DNA of 51,722 bases, taken from Candidatus Parepulonipiscium sp. PG-Nuni2H_MBin01 (GTDB taxonomy: Bacteria > Bacillota > Clostridia > Lachnospirales > Cellulosilyticaceae). The translations under genes and the position numbers were made by a program. Shown here in pieces: positions 38,901-47,547 of this stretch (position 1 is the first letter of the stretch; every line of letters starts with the position of its first letter). Below the pieces are notes generated by a model, which saw only the letters and a list, made by a program, of their open reading frames with translations, ran no database searches and was not told the DNA's origin. The stretch spans positions 1 to 51,722 of the forward strand of contig MDJM01000080.1 of the NCBI GenBank assembly GCA_001994995.1, read 5' to 3'.

Positions 38901-39515
38901 TGCTCTAAATCTAGCAACAGCTTCATGGTCTAACATACTCGCATAGTCTTCATAATCTAACACTTCAACTTTTTGGATTTCATGTGACGTTCTAAATCCG
39001 TCAAAAAAGTGAAGTACAGGCAAGCTTCCTTTAATAGCCGCTAAATGGGCTACAGGAGCAATATCTGCTGCCTCTTGAACAGAGCCTGATGCTAACATAA
39101 CACATCCAGTTTGTCTCACTGCCATAACGTCTTGATGGTCCCCAAATATAGATAGAGCTTGAGCAGCAAGAGCACGCGCACTAACATGAAATACCCCAGG
39201 TAATAACTCGCCAGCCACTTTGTACATATTAGGTATCATAAGTAACAATCCTTGTGAAGCCGTAAATGTACTAGTTAAAGCTCCGGCTTGCAGTGACCCA
39301 TGGAACGCACCAGCAGCGCCAGCCTCAGATTGCATCTCCACAACGCTTACTCTCTGACCAAATACATTAGTTCTTCCTTGCGCCGCCCACTCATCCATAG
39401 TTTCAGCCATCGCAGTTGAAGGTGTAATAGGATATATAGTAGCAACATCCGTAAATGCATATGCAACGTAAGCCGCCGCGGTATTACCATCAATCGTCAT
39501 TTTTTTCTTAGCCAT
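35988..39515 (-). CDS. nifJ: Pyruvate:ferredoxin (flavodoxin) oxidoreductase
   Basis: A 1175-residue single-chain PFOR that converts pyruvate and CoA to acetyl-CoA, CO2 and reduced ferredoxin, the main pyruvate exit in clostridial fermentation. Domains: N-terminal pyrimidine-binding domain (TIDGNTAAAYVAYAFTDVATIYPITPSTAMAE), the CoA-binding region, EKR domain, two 4Fe-4S clusters (CIQCNQCAFVCPHACIRP and CTGCANCVNVCPAKTK), and the TPP-binding C-terminal domain with CAGCGETPY, NATGCSSIWG and GGDGWAYDIGYGGLDHV. Length and order fit the homodimeric enzymes. AGGAGG precedes the ATG. A strong terminator follows; it appears to be monocistronic. Confidence 0.98.
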   Translation of the reverse strand: MAKKKMTIDGNTAAAYVAYAFTDVATIYPITPSTAMAETMDEWAAQGRTNVFGQRVSVVEMQSEAGAAGAFHGSLQAGALTSTFTASQGLLLMIPNMYKVAGELLPGVFHVSARALAAQALSIFGDHQDVMAVRQTGCVMLASGSVQEAADIAPVAHLAAIKGSLPVLHFFDGFRTSHEIQKVEVLDYEDYASMLDHEAVARFRAKSLSPEHPVTRGTAQNPDIYFQTREASNQYYINMVDYVQEYLEKVSELTGREYKLFNYYGASDATDIIIAMGSVTEAIEETIDKLNSEGGKYGLVKVHLFRPFSIEHFLGAVPQSAQRICVMDRTKEPGAAGEPLYLDVRNAFFDAQRPVKIIGGRYGLGSKDVTPRHVKSIFDNLGAAEPKQRFTVGIEDDVTHLSLPLADNFSIAQPGTVRCKFWGLGSDGTVGANKQAIKIIGETTDKYVQAYFAYDSKKSGGVTMSHLRFGDSPIRSTYLIDEADYIACHNQSYVDEYEVLKGLKPGGTFVLNCIWDADEVGEHLPAKMKQYMANNNVQFYVINGTKIGQETGLGKRINMVMQAAFFKLANIIPVEEAREQLRASIVKAYGKKGDKVVNMNYAAIDKGIEALVKVNVPDEWKDAAEKDVQHFDAPEFIKNIVRPMNSQDGDSLSVGAFKGYEDGTFPCGTSAYEKRGIAIDVPDWIAANCIQCNQCAFVCPHACIRPVLVNEDELANAPQTFEVKKANGKAFAGLSYRIQVSPLDCTGCANCVNVCPAKTKALAMKPIGDLVETENTNWDFAVKGVSYKGDLVAGTTVKDSQFKTPLIEFSGACAGCGETPYIKLVTQLFGDRMMISNATGCSSIWGGSAPSTPYTKNHEGKGPAWANSLFEDNAEYGYGMYLANRQMRNKLAQDMTKLVSMDIDESAKNAFNNWLNNKDDANGSKVASNEVRNVLANTEFSGEAKDLVDAIKQRNDHLVKRSQWIVGGDGWAYDIGYGGLDHVMASGENVNVLVFDTEIYSNTGGQSSKATPAAAVAKFAASGKKTGKKNLGMMMMSYGNVYVAQVSIGADKNHLIKVLLEAEQYDGPSIVIAYSPCISQGIKQGMTRSIENSGDAVKCGYWHLFRYNPDLKEQGKNPFVLDSKEPTESFRDFIMNQLRYSSLAQMYPEESKILFAKTEDDAKERYENYRKLAAQ

Positions 39516-39764
39516 ATATTATGACCTCCTCATTAAAATAATATAACCCTTAAATTATGCATAACATATTTAAGATGACATTTTAAATATATCACATATT
39601 TACTCAAATATCAATTAATTATTATATGATATTTAGTTAACAAAGATAAGAATTCTAATATTTTTAATGCATTTTTATATAATAAATGGTAAATAATTTC
39701 TATATATTTCCATGTTGGTTGTATAAAATTTTAAATTACCAGAAATTAGCAAATTTACCTACTG
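39516..39764. other. Divergent intergenic region, PFOR / fprA
   Basis: No gene is seen in this AT-rich stretch. On the minus strand it carries the PFOR ribosome site (GAGGAGG) and only weak promoter-like boxes. The fprA promoter lies at its right end (next entry). Confidence 0.4.
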
Positions 39765-39793
39765 TTGACATTTAACAAAATTTTGGGTAATAT
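39765..39793 (+). promoter_or_regulatory. Vegetative promoter of fprA
   Basis: TTGACA (39765-39770), 17-base spacer, TAATAT (39788-39793), 28 bases before the start codon. No clear operator was seen. Confidence 0.7.
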
Positions 39794-39821
39794 TTTATCA
39801 TTATCAATTAAGGAGGCAGTT

Positions 39822-41015
39822 ATGATAACACAAAACTTTTTTTGGGTCGGTGAACAAGACCCATCACTACGCGTATTCGATATTATTATGAATACAGAGT
39901 TTGGCACTTCATATAATTCTTACTTATTAAAAGGTCAAAATAATGAATTTATACTATTTGAAACAGTAAAGAACGCATTTGGAGATGAATATATCAACAA
40001 ATTAAAGGACATTGTGGGCGATTTAAGTAACATTACACATGTGGTGGTTAACCATACAGAGCCTGACCATGCTGGGTCGTTGGTGAAGTTAATAACGATG
40101 CTAGATGACATTACTATTATTGCATCTGCTGCGGCAATTAAGTTTTTAGGTGGTATTACTAATTTGCAATTTAAATCTATTAAGGCTAGTGAGCAGAAAC
40201 CTTTAAATTTAGCAGGTTATACGCTACATTTTAAAAGTGTGCCTTTCTTACATTGGCCTGATACTATTTATACCTATATAGAAGAAGAAAAAATATTAGT
40301 TACTTGCGACTCTTTTGGCGCTCACTACTCTAGCGATAGAATTTTATTTAGCGAGCATACTGAGCAAGAGGTTAAAGACTTTAATACGGCTTATGAGTAT
40401 TACTTTAATATGATTATGGGGCCTTTTAAAAGTTATGTGCTTAATGCGTTAGAGAAAATTAAAGATTTGGACATTGACTACGTGTGCCCAGGCCATGGAT
40501 TAGTGTTTGACAAATCTAATTTTGAATATTATAAAAACCTTTATCGCACATGGTCAACTCCTACCTTTACTAAAGAAGGTGTAACTATTGTGTATGTTTC
40601 TGCGTATGGATATACTAAATGTTTAGCGAATAAAATTGCTGAGGGCATTATGCAGCAAGGTATTAATGTGGAACTATTTGACATGGGAACTAGTAAATTT
40701 GAAGATGTTATAGCTAGTATTGGTAAATGTAAAGGTTTATTAGTTGGCTCTCCTACAATTTTAGGCGACGCGCTTCCTCCAATATGGCAACTTTTAATAT
40801 CACTAAACCCTGTTATTCATAAAGGGATTATAGCAGGATGCTTTGGCTCTTCTGGCTGGAGTGGAGAAGCTACTATAAACATTGCGCAGCGACTAAGCCA
40901 ACTTAATTTTAAACAACCGCTAGAACCTTTTAACGTTTATTTTAAACCGTCTGAAACTGATGAAGAAAATGCAGTGCAATTTGGAATAGATTTTGCAAAT
41001 GGCCTTAATTCCTAA
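39822..41015 (+). CDS. fprA: Flavodiiron protein (oxygen/NO reductase)
   Basis: A 397-residue flavoprotein that reduces O2 to water (or NO to N2O) and protects anaerobes. The N-terminal metallo-beta-lactamase domain has the di-iron ligands in HTEPDHAGSL, HWPDTI and CDSFGAHYSS, with CPGHGLV. The C-terminal flavodoxin domain (about 255-397) binds FMN through VSAYGYTKCLANKIAEG, VGSPTILGDALPPIWQLL and FGSSGWSGEA. The start at 39822 has AGGAGG eight bases upstream. Rubredoxin, the usual electron donor, is not encoded nearby. Its place next to PFOR, whose Fe-S centres are oxygen-sensitive, fits a protective role. Confidence 0.96.
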   Translation: MITQNFFWVGEQDPSLRVFDIIMNTEFGTSYNSYLLKGQNNEFILFETVKNAFGDEYINKLKDIVGDLSNITHVVVNHTEPDHAGSLVKLITMLDDITIIASAAAIKFLGGITNLQFKSIKASEQKPLNLAGYTLHFKSVPFLHWPDTIYTYIEEEKILVTCDSFGAHYSSDRILFSEHTEQEVKDFNTAYEYYFNMIMGPFKSYVLNALEKIKDLDIDYVCPGHGLVFDKSNFEYYKNLYRTWSTPTFTKEGVTIVYVSAYGYTKCLANKIAEGIMQQGINVELFDMGTSKFEDVIASIGKCKGLLVGSPTILGDALPPIWQLLISLNPVIHKGIIAGCFGSSGWSGEATINIAQRLSQLNFKQPLEPFNVYFKPSETDEENAVQFGIDFANGLNS

Positions 41016-41110
41016 AAAATTTTAATTAATTTTAAAATAGTCCTAGTAAATTTTGCATAAGTATGATACACTCGGATTGTTATTTTTTCTAAAAATTGGA
41101 GGTATTTAAT

Positions 41111-41479
41111 ATGGCATGCGAATGTAACGAACATGATGAAACAGCAAAATGCGGGAGTGACTGTGACTGTAGCTGTGGCGCAGTAGATGAGGATTTTCCT
41201 AGCATTCATATAACTTTTGAAGATTCAGAAGAAGAAGTTGAATGTGATGTAATTGGTATTTTTGAAGTAAAAGATAAAGAATATATCGCGCTTACACCAA
41301 GAAGCGAAAGAGACGCAGAAGTTCCTGATGTATATATTTATCACTATATGGATGATGGTGAAAATCTTGAGTTAGCTGATATTGAGTCTGATGAAGAATA
41401 TGAATTAATTGTAGAAGAATTTAATTTATTATTTTTCGGTGAAGACGACGGAGTAATCGACATAGAAGAAGAAAAATAA
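41111..41479 (+). CDS. DUF1292 protein with Cys-rich N-terminus
   Basis: A 122-residue acidic cytosolic protein. From about residue 30 it is a DUF1292 domain (ITFEDSEEEVECDVIGIFEVKDKEYIALTP...VYIYHYMDDGENLELADIESDEEYE), a small family of unknown function often found in Clostridia. The first 28 residues hold seven cysteines with His and Asp (CECNEHDETAKCGSDCDCSCG), an arrangement suited to binding zinc, iron or copper and not part of DUF1292 itself. The start at 41111 has GGAGG about nine bases upstream. It is monocistronic with a strong terminator. A metal sensor or metallochaperone role is only a guess. Confidence 0.85.
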   Translation: MACECNEHDETAKCGSDCDCSCGAVDEDFPSIHITFEDSEEEVECDVIGIFEVKDKEYIALTPRSERDAEVPDVYIYHYMDDGENLELADIESDEEYELIVEEFNLLFFGEDDGVIDIEEEK

Positions 41480-41501
41480 GGTGCAGAAATGCACCTTTTT
41501 T
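41480..41501 (+). terminator. Terminator after the DUF1292 gene
   Basis: GGTGCA-GAAA-TGCACC followed by six T, immediately after the stop codon. Confidence 0.88.
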
Positions 41502-41656
41502 GTTGTGCAAAAAAAACGTATATTGTTTTTAATATAAAATTTCTTAAAAATTTACACTAATTTGCTAATTCTAACATCAATTTAACGTTATATTAACAGT
41601 TTATTAATAAACCCACTGTATAATACTGGTAAATTTGAGAGGAGATGGAAATTTTT

Positions 41657-43759
41657 ATGAGACGTAATTTAGTATTAATGGCTACAATGCTTATGAGTGC
41701 ACTAACTGGTAATGTTTATGCAGTTGAATCAGCTGAAACAACTGGCGAAATTGTTATAATTCATACAAATGATATTCACTGTGCTATTGAAGAGAATATG
41801 GGCTATGCAGGACTTGCTGCATATAAGACTGAAATGGAAGGTATTTATGGTGTTGATAACGTTATACTTGTTGATGCTGGCGATGCTGTACAAGGTGGGC
41901 CGATTGGAATACTTTCTACTGGTGAATATATAATTGATATTATGAATGAGGTTGGATATGATATTTTCGTTCCGGGCAATCATGAGTATGACTATGAAAT
42001 GCCTAGATTTATAGAGCTTATGGATATGTTAGAAAGTGAGGTTATTACTAGTAACTTTATTGATATGAGTACTAATGAACCTATGTTTGACACTTATACA
42101 TTAACTAAGCATAATGATACTACTATTGCTTACGTTGGAGTTACTACTCCAGATACGCTTTCAACTACTAGCCCAACTTATTTCCAAGATGAAGATGGCA
42201 ATATTATGTATAGCTTCTGCGAGGATTTTACGGGTGAAGGTGTGTATAACGCAGTTCAAGATGCAATTGATGCAGCAGTTAGTGCTGGGGCTGATTATGT
42301 AATTGGTATTGGTCACTTGGGTGTAAGTGAAGTAAGTTCGCCATGGCGTTCGACTGATGTTATTGCTAATACTTCTGGTTTTGATGTATTTTTAGATGGG
42401 CATTCTCACACTGTAATTGAAGGTGAAATTGTAGAAGATAAAGATGGCAATGAAGTGTTACTTGCTCAAACTGGAGCCAAATTTGAGTCTATAGGTAAAC
42501 TTGTTATTAACCCTGACCTGGGTACTATTACTTCTGAGTTAATCATGGAGTATGATGGCACAGACGACGATGTTCAAGCCTACATAGATAGCATAAATCA
42601 AGAGTTTGAAGTTTTATTAAATGAAGTAGTTGCTAAAACTGATGTTGTTCTTGCAACTGCTGACCCACAGACAGGAAATAGAACTATTAGAAATCAAGAA
42701 ACTAACCTTGGTAATTTAGCGGCTGATGGTTACAGAGCTTTACTTGGCACGGATATTGGTTTAGTTAATGGTGGTGGTATTAGAGCGGATATTAGCATTG
42801 GTGATATTTCTAATAACGATATTATTAACGTTCATCCATTTGGTAATAATGCGATGTCTGTATTAGTTAGCGGTCAAGTTATATTAGATGCGTTAGAGAT
42901 GGGCGCTAGAAGCACTCCGGGGGAAAATGGAGGATTTTTACAAGTTTCTGGTTTAACTTATACAATTGATACTACTGTTGAAAATTCTGTTGTAGTGGAT
43001 GAGTCAGGTGCATTTGTATCAGTGGATGGTGAGTATAGAGTTAAAGATGTTATGATTGGTGAAGAGCCACTTGATTTAGAAAAAGAATATTCAGTTGCTT
43101 CTCATGATTATATGTTAGTTTACTTTGGCGATGGAATGGCAATGTTTAAAGACGCTACAATTTTACGCGAAAAAGTTATGGCAGATAATGAGGTTTTAAT
43201 TAATTATATTGTTAATGATTTAGGCGGAATTGTTGGAGATGAGTATTCTGACATTAATGGCGAAGGTCGTATTACTATTATTAGCGACGAAGATTTAGAA
43301 GAAGAATTAGATGAAGAGTTAGACGAAGAATTAGATGAAGAGTTAGATGAAGAATTAGACACAGAGTTAGATGAAGAATTAGACACAGAGTTAGACGCAG
43401 AGTTAGACGAAAACAATGACTCAATCCTTCAACTTCTTGCAACTGAGATTGTTACTGAAGCAGAGCTTGTTGTTGAAACAGAAACTAACGATGAAGATTT
43501 AATTAACAATTTAATAAACGAACTTTTTGCAACTGCAGAAGAACTTATTTCTGCTGATGATAGCACTGATGCTAGCGAACAAATTCAAGATTACTTTTTC
43601 TATATAATAGAAGATGGTGACAGCTTGTGCTGGTTAGCACAAAAATATCTTGGTAATGGAAACTTATTTTTAGAACTTTATGAGCTTAATAAAGACATTA
43701 TCGAGGATTATAATAAAGTAAAAATAGGAACAACAATTCGTATACCTATAATCGATTAA
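41657..43759 (+). CDS. Secreted 5'-nucleotidase / cyclic phosphodiesterase with LysM
   Basis: A 700-residue exported nucleotidase of the UshA/CpdB type. After a signal peptide ending GNVYA come the metallophosphatase motifs HTNDIHCAIE, DAGDAVQGGP, GNHEYDYE, GIGHLG and DGHSHTVIEG. The 5'-nucleotidase C-terminal domain follows (NQETNLGNLAADGYRALLGTDIGLVNGGGIRADI). Residues about 545-585 are an acidic Leu-Asp-Glu-Glu repeat. The last 50 residues (YFFYIIEDGDSLCWLAQKYLGNGNLFLELYELN) are a LysM domain that should hold the enzyme on peptidoglycan. The start at 41657 is chosen for the signal peptide; ATG 41645 is closer to the ribosome site and would add four residues. Role: scavenging phosphate and nucleosides, with deoB acting downstream on the sugar. 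Confidence 0.93.
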   Translation: MRRNLVLMATMLMSALTGNVYAVESAETTGEIVIIHTNDIHCAIEENMGYAGLAAYKTEMEGIYGVDNVILVDAGDAVQGGPIGILSTGEYIIDIMNEVGYDIFVPGNHEYDYEMPRFIELMDMLESEVITSNFIDMSTNEPMFDTYTLTKHNDTTIAYVGVTTPDTLSTTSPTYFQDEDGNIMYSFCEDFTGEGVYNAVQDAIDAAVSAGADYVIGIGHLGVSEVSSPWRSTDVIANTSGFDVFLDGHSHTVIEGEIVEDKDGNEVLLAQTGAKFESIGKLVINPDLGTITSELIMEYDGTDDDVQAYIDSINQEFEVLLNEVVAKTDVVLATADPQTGNRTIRNQETNLGNLAADGYRALLGTDIGLVNGGGIRADISIGDISNNDIINVHPFGNNAMSVLVSGQVILDALEMGARSTPGENGGFLQVSGLTYTIDTTVENSVVVDESGAFVSVDGEYRVKDVMIGEEPLDLEKEYSVASHDYMLVYFGDGMAMFKDATILREKVMADNEVLINYIVNDLGGIVGDEYSDINGEGRITIISDEDLEEELDEELDEELDEELDEELDTELDEELDTELDAELDENNDSILQLLATEIVTEAELVVETETNDEDLINNLINELFATAEELISADDSTDASEQIQDYFFYIIEDGDSLCWLAQKYLGNGNLFLELYELNKDIIEDYNKVKIGTTIRIPIID
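43295..43411 (+). repeat. 12-bp coding repeat in the nucleotidase gene
   Basis: About ten copies of a 12-bp unit (GAAGAATTAGAT and variants such as GACACAGAGTTA) encode the tetrapeptide Leu-Asp-Glu-Glu. Near-identical units make length change by slippage likely. The resulting acidic rod separates the enzyme from its LysM anchor. Confidence 0.85.
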
Positions 43760-43763
43760 CACT

Positions 43764-43806
43764 AATAGCTGATATAGACCTAGTCTGTATTAGCTATTTT
43801 TTTTAT
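43764..43806 (+). terminator. Terminator after the nucleotidase gene
   Basis: AATAGCT-GATATAGAC pairs with GTCTGTATT-AGCTATT and is followed by a T-run. It may also end transcription from the opposite strand less efficiently. Confidence 0.75.
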
Positions 43807-43883
43807 ATTAAGGACTAGAATAATTTCATAATTTTGGTATAATGTTATTAAGACTAACAAAATATGGACTTGAGGTGGACAAT

Positions 43884-45974
43884 ATGTATACAAATGTAGT
43901 ACCAAAAGCGATAAACTCTTCTTTATCAGCAACTTTACTAGAAGATAATATAGTAGAGTTAACGCTGCCAAATTACTTTTATAACGGCCATGCAGATTGG
44001 GTCGCATTAAGATGCGAAGGCAAACTAACCTATCTAAGAATACTCGCACGTATTGAAGAAACTGACTATAAAATTTATAAATATCAATGTGATGAATATA
44101 TCGATTATACAAAAGACAATACCATCGTTGTTAACAATGGTACTCAAATTCCGCTTAACGTTGAGTGGGTTACAAAATTTAGTTATTTCGATGAGTTATA
44201 TTATTATGATGGCAACGACTTAGGTAACACTTATTCGCCTGAGCGCACTACATTTAAAGTGTGGGCACCTATTGCTACTAAAGTTAAAGTAGAAATTGAA
44301 GTTAATGGACAGTTTGAGACCTATGAGTTATTTAGGCAAGAGCGCGGTGTGTGGACTACTACAGTTGAAAAGAATTTAGATGGCTATTCTTATATATATT
44401 TGCTTAAAATAAATAACGCATGGGAGCAAGCAACTGACCCTTACGCTTATAGCGGTACTGCTAATAGTGAACGTAGTAGTATAATCGACCTATCGAAAAC
44501 AGGAGTTGATAAACCGTATATCGCTAGTGTAAATCCTATTATTTGTGAAATGCATGTACGCGACTTTAGTATGTCAGATACATCTGGGATTTTTGATAAA
44601 GGTAAGTTTCTGGGGGTTGTACAAGAAGGTACAACTACACCAGCCGGCAACAGCAGCGGTTTTGATTACGTTAAAGAGCTAGGTATAACTCATGTGCAAC
44701 TTCAACCTATATACGACTTTGGTTCTGTGGATGAAAATAATCAGAAAGCTTATTACAACTGGGGTTATGACCCTATGCAATATAATGTTCCAGAAGGCAG
44801 TTATAGCTTAAATCCTAATGAGCCTTACAGTAGAGTTAGAGAACTTCAACAAATGGTGTCTAAATTCCACCAAAACGGCATACGAGTAATAATGGATGTT
44901 GTGTATAATCATGTATTTGATATAGGATTAATGGCGTTACAAAAACTTGTACCAAATTATTACTTTAGATACGACAGTGATAAAAACCGCTCTAACGGCT
45001 CCTACTGTGGTAATGATTTGGAGAGCACTGCGCTAATGTGTAGGAAATATATTATTGATTCATGTCTTATGTGGATAAATATTTACGGTATAGATGGTTT
45101 TAGATTTGATTTAATGGGCATTATAGATATTGATACAATGAATGAACTTAAGGCAAAATGTGAGGCTATTGATAGTAATATTCTAATTTATGGAGAAGGG
45201 TGGAACATGCCTACTACTTTAGCTGAAGAGAAGCGTGCTTCTATGAATAATCAAAGCCAGTTACATGGCATAGGGCATTTTAATGATAGATTTAGAAATA
45301 ACATTAAGCAGATAATTGCTGAAAACACTCCTCGAGACGCTTGGATGATGGATACATTTGAGCAAGTGCTAACTGGTACTTTAAAAGACTTTGGTCATGC
45401 TAGCGCTCTATTTAATGATGTACGCAAAAGTATTAACTACGTTGAGTGCCATGACAATTCGTGTTTACAAGATTATCTACTATATGAAAACAATATAACG
45501 AACCGCAACGACAGACAACGCCGTGCAATGTTTGCAATGGTTTTAGTTATGTTATCACAAGGCACGCCATTTTTCCAAATAGGGCAAGAGTTTTTTAGAA
45601 CTAAACAGGGTGTTGAAAACTCATACAAATCGCATGATTATATTAACCAAATAGATTGGACTTTACGTGATGAACATTACGATAGTGTTGAAATGTTTAA
45701 ACACCTTATTCAAATTAGACAACAATATCCTCACTTTAGATTAACCACAGACGAAATTGATAAGTGTGTAAAAATTAAGCAGCTTAAGGATGAATTGTAT
45801 TTGTATAGCATTACTAAAGATGATATTAGTATAGATATTTATATGAACATTGGCAACAAACTATATGACAGTTTCGTTCCAGCAGACAGTACCGTGCTTC
45901 TTGATACGTATCCAAATATCTATAATGAAATTAATAAATGGCAAATCAAAGTCGTAAAAAGAGAAGTTAAGTAA
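43884..45974 (+). CDS. pulA: Type I pullulanase
   Basis: A 696-residue alpha-1,6-glucosidase of family GH13 that debranches glycogen, starch or pullulan. The pullulanase signature YYNWGYDPMQYNVPEGSYS is present. The GH13 regions follow: VIMDVVYNHV, the nucleophile in GFRFDLMG, the acid/base in ILIYGEGWN, and YVECHDN. Before the catalytic barrel lies a CBM48-like N-terminal domain (SPERTTFKVWAPIATKVKVEI). There is no signal peptide, so it acts in the cytoplasm on stored or imported glucan. The start at 43884 has GAGGTGG six bases upstream. The SDR gene follows 12 bases later, probably in the same operon. Confidence 0.96.
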   Translation: MYTNVVPKAINSSLSATLLEDNIVELTLPNYFYNGHADWVALRCEGKLTYLRILARIEETDYKIYKYQCDEYIDYTKDNTIVVNNGTQIPLNVEWVTKFSYFDELYYYDGNDLGNTYSPERTTFKVWAPIATKVKVEIEVNGQFETYELFRQERGVWTTTVEKNLDGYSYIYLLKINNAWEQATDPYAYSGTANSERSSIIDLSKTGVDKPYIASVNPIICEMHVRDFSMSDTSGIFDKGKFLGVVQEGTTTPAGNSSGFDYVKELGITHVQLQPIYDFGSVDENNQKAYYNWGYDPMQYNVPEGSYSLNPNEPYSRVRELQQMVSKFHQNGIRVIMDVVYNHVFDIGLMALQKLVPNYYFRYDSDKNRSNGSYCGNDLESTALMCRKYIIDSCLMWINIYGIDGFRFDLMGIIDIDTMNELKAKCEAIDSNILIYGEGWNMPTTLAEEKRASMNNQSQLHGIGHFNDRFRNNIKQIIAENTPRDAWMMDTFEQVLTGTLKDFGHASALFNDVRKSINYVECHDNSCLQDYLLYENNITNRNDRQRRAMFAMVLVMLSQGTPFFQIGQEFFRTKQGVENSYKSHDYINQIDWTLRDEHYDSVEMFKHLIQIRQQYPHFRLTTDEIDKCVKIKQLKDELYLYSITKDDISIDIYMNIGNKLYDSFVPADSTVLLDTYPNIYNEINKWQIKVVKREVK

Positions 45975-45986
45975 AGGAGCGATGTA

Positions 45987-46736
45987 ATGAGGCAAACAGC
46001 GTTAGTAACAGGAGCGACGAGTGATATTGGGGAGCAGTATGCTATTGAGTTAGCAAAAGAAGGCTATGACCTTATTATTACTGGTCGAAAAGTGAATGCG
46101 ATTACAAAAGTTGCACAAGAGATAATTCGTAACTATAAAGTTAAAGTAGAGGTTTGTATTATAGACTTTGCCGATGATGAGCGTAGACATAGGTTTATGG
46201 AACATATCTCTACTAAAAAAATAACTGTTCTTGTAAATAATGCTGAGAAAGAATTTTTTAGAGATGACTATAAGAAGCAAGAAGATATGATTAAAGTGCA
46301 TGTGCTAACTACGACGGAGCTAATGCACACGGTAATTCCTCATATGATTCATGCACGCGAGGGTGAAATTATTAATGTTAGCTCGCTAGCTGCTTTTTTA
46401 GTGTTACCTAGTTCTATTATGTATGGTGCTACTAAGTCTTACTTAACTAGTTTTTCCATGTCGCTTGGGACTAAGCTTAAGTCTGATAACATTAAGGTAC
46501 AGGCGCTATGTCCGGGATTTGTTAGTAACACTGATTACCACAATATGCAGCAACATTTCTGGATGAGTGCACAAGAGATTGTAAGGATTTCCCGCAAATA
46601 TATCATTAAAGATACTACACTTTGTATTCCAGGAAAAATTAATCGTATATTTTACCATCTGCTGCCCGTTATTCCAAATAGGCTGTATTTATCACAGCTT
46701 AAACGTAAGGAACTAAAGAAATGTGGGATTATTTAA
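45987..46736 (+). CDS. Short-chain dehydrogenase/reductase
   Basis: A 249-residue classical SDR. Cofactor motif TGATSDIGEQYA near the N-terminus, the LVNNAE-type strand, and the catalytic Ser-Tyr-Lys in INVSSLAAF...SIMYGATKSYL; GFVSNT is the C-terminal substrate loop. An Arg in the ITGRK strand end suggests NADP preference. The C-terminal 40 residues are basic. Substrate unknown; YqjQ/DltE-like SDRs are the nearest type. AAAGGAG precedes the ATG. It is closely linked to pulA but no metabolic link is evident. Confidence 0.92.
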   Translation: MRQTALVTGATSDIGEQYAIELAKEGYDLIITGRKVNAITKVAQEIIRNYKVKVEVCIIDFADDERRHRFMEHISTKKITVLVNNAEKEFFRDDYKKQEDMIKVHVLTTTELMHTVIPHMIHAREGEIINVSSLAAFLVLPSSIMYGATKSYLTSFSMSLGTKLKSDNIKVQALCPGFVSNTDYHNMQQHFWMSAQEIVRISRKYIIKDTTLCIPGKINRIFYHLLPVIPNRLYLSQLKRKELKKCGII

Positions 46737-46766
46737 CTGTATTAACATTTAGAGGGATTGAGAATA

Positions 46767-47420
46767 ATGCGTAAATTTTTTATTGCTCTCACACTAGGAT
46801 TACTTTGCTGCAACACTTTATGTTATGCTAATATCATTAAGGATGTTGATATTATTGCTCAACATCCAGAGCTACCTACGGGCTGCGAAGCCACTGCGCT
46901 AACTATGTTGCTTAACTATCATGGCATTATGGTTACTAAGGAAGATGTGGCGAGTATTATGCCTAAGTCAGATGCTCCAGAGCTTAGTTATAAGATGAAG
47001 TATGCTGATAATCCGAATTTTACTTTTATTGGTGACCCATTTTCAGAGGATGGCTATGGGGTGTATGCACCAGTTATTTTAGATATGATTGAATGGTTTT
47101 TACCCGGTAGAAGGGTAGACCTAAGTGGTGGTAGCTTCGATGTAGTGTTTGATTCCATAGACAGAGGTGAGCCAGTTATTATCTGGGCCACTATTAATAT
47201 GATTCCACCCGAGAGGGGTTCTTCATGGGAACTCCCAAACGGAAATACTTTTAATTGGATTAGCCATGAACACGCTATGGTCGTTGTTGGCTATGACGAA
47301 AATTATATTTATATTAACGACCCATATACAGGGGAGCTTGAAGGCTATGATATTGGCCTTGTAATCCTTCGTTGGATTAACTTAGGGAGACAGGCTGTTA
47401 GTATAAAATCTCAATATTGA
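46767..47420 (+). CDS. Secreted C39-like cysteine peptidase
   Basis: A 217-residue exported protein of the peptidase_C39_2 family. A signal peptide (RKFFIALTLGLLCCNTLCYA) with a Leu-Cys-Cys stretch precedes the papain-like domain. The catalytic Cys is in LPTGCEATALTMLLNYHG, the His in SHEHAMVVVGYDE, and the Asp or Asn in INDPYTG. Length and motifs match the YvpB-like group of Firmicutes. The natural substrate is unknown; peptidoglycan-associated or secreted peptides are plausible. ATG 46767 is preferred to the frame's upstream start because AGAGGGATT is seven or eight bases before it. Confidence 0.9.
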   Translation: MRKFFIALTLGLLCCNTLCYANIIKDVDIIAQHPELPTGCEATALTMLLNYHGIMVTKEDVASIMPKSDAPELSYKMKYADNPNFTFIGDPFSEDGYGVYAPVILDMIEWFLPGRRVDLSGGSFDVVFDSIDRGEPVIIWATINMIPPERGSSWELPNGNTFNWISHEHAMVVVGYDENYIYINDPYTGELEGYDIGLVILRWINLGRQAVSIKSQY

Positions 47421-47436
47421 GGGATTATTCCCTCAA
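47417..47436 (+). terminator. Terminator after the C39 peptidase gene
   Basis: TTGAGGGA-TTAT-TCCCTCAA overlaps the stop codon; AT-rich DNA with T-runs follows some bases later. Confidence 0.7.
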
Positions 47437-47547
47437 TTACATATAAAAAAATTTTTTTCCATTAAACTCCTAATGCAAACGGGGTAGGGGTAGTGTATAA
47501 TATGAGTATAGTAGATGTTGCAAATGTTGTGTGAAACGGAGGACTCT

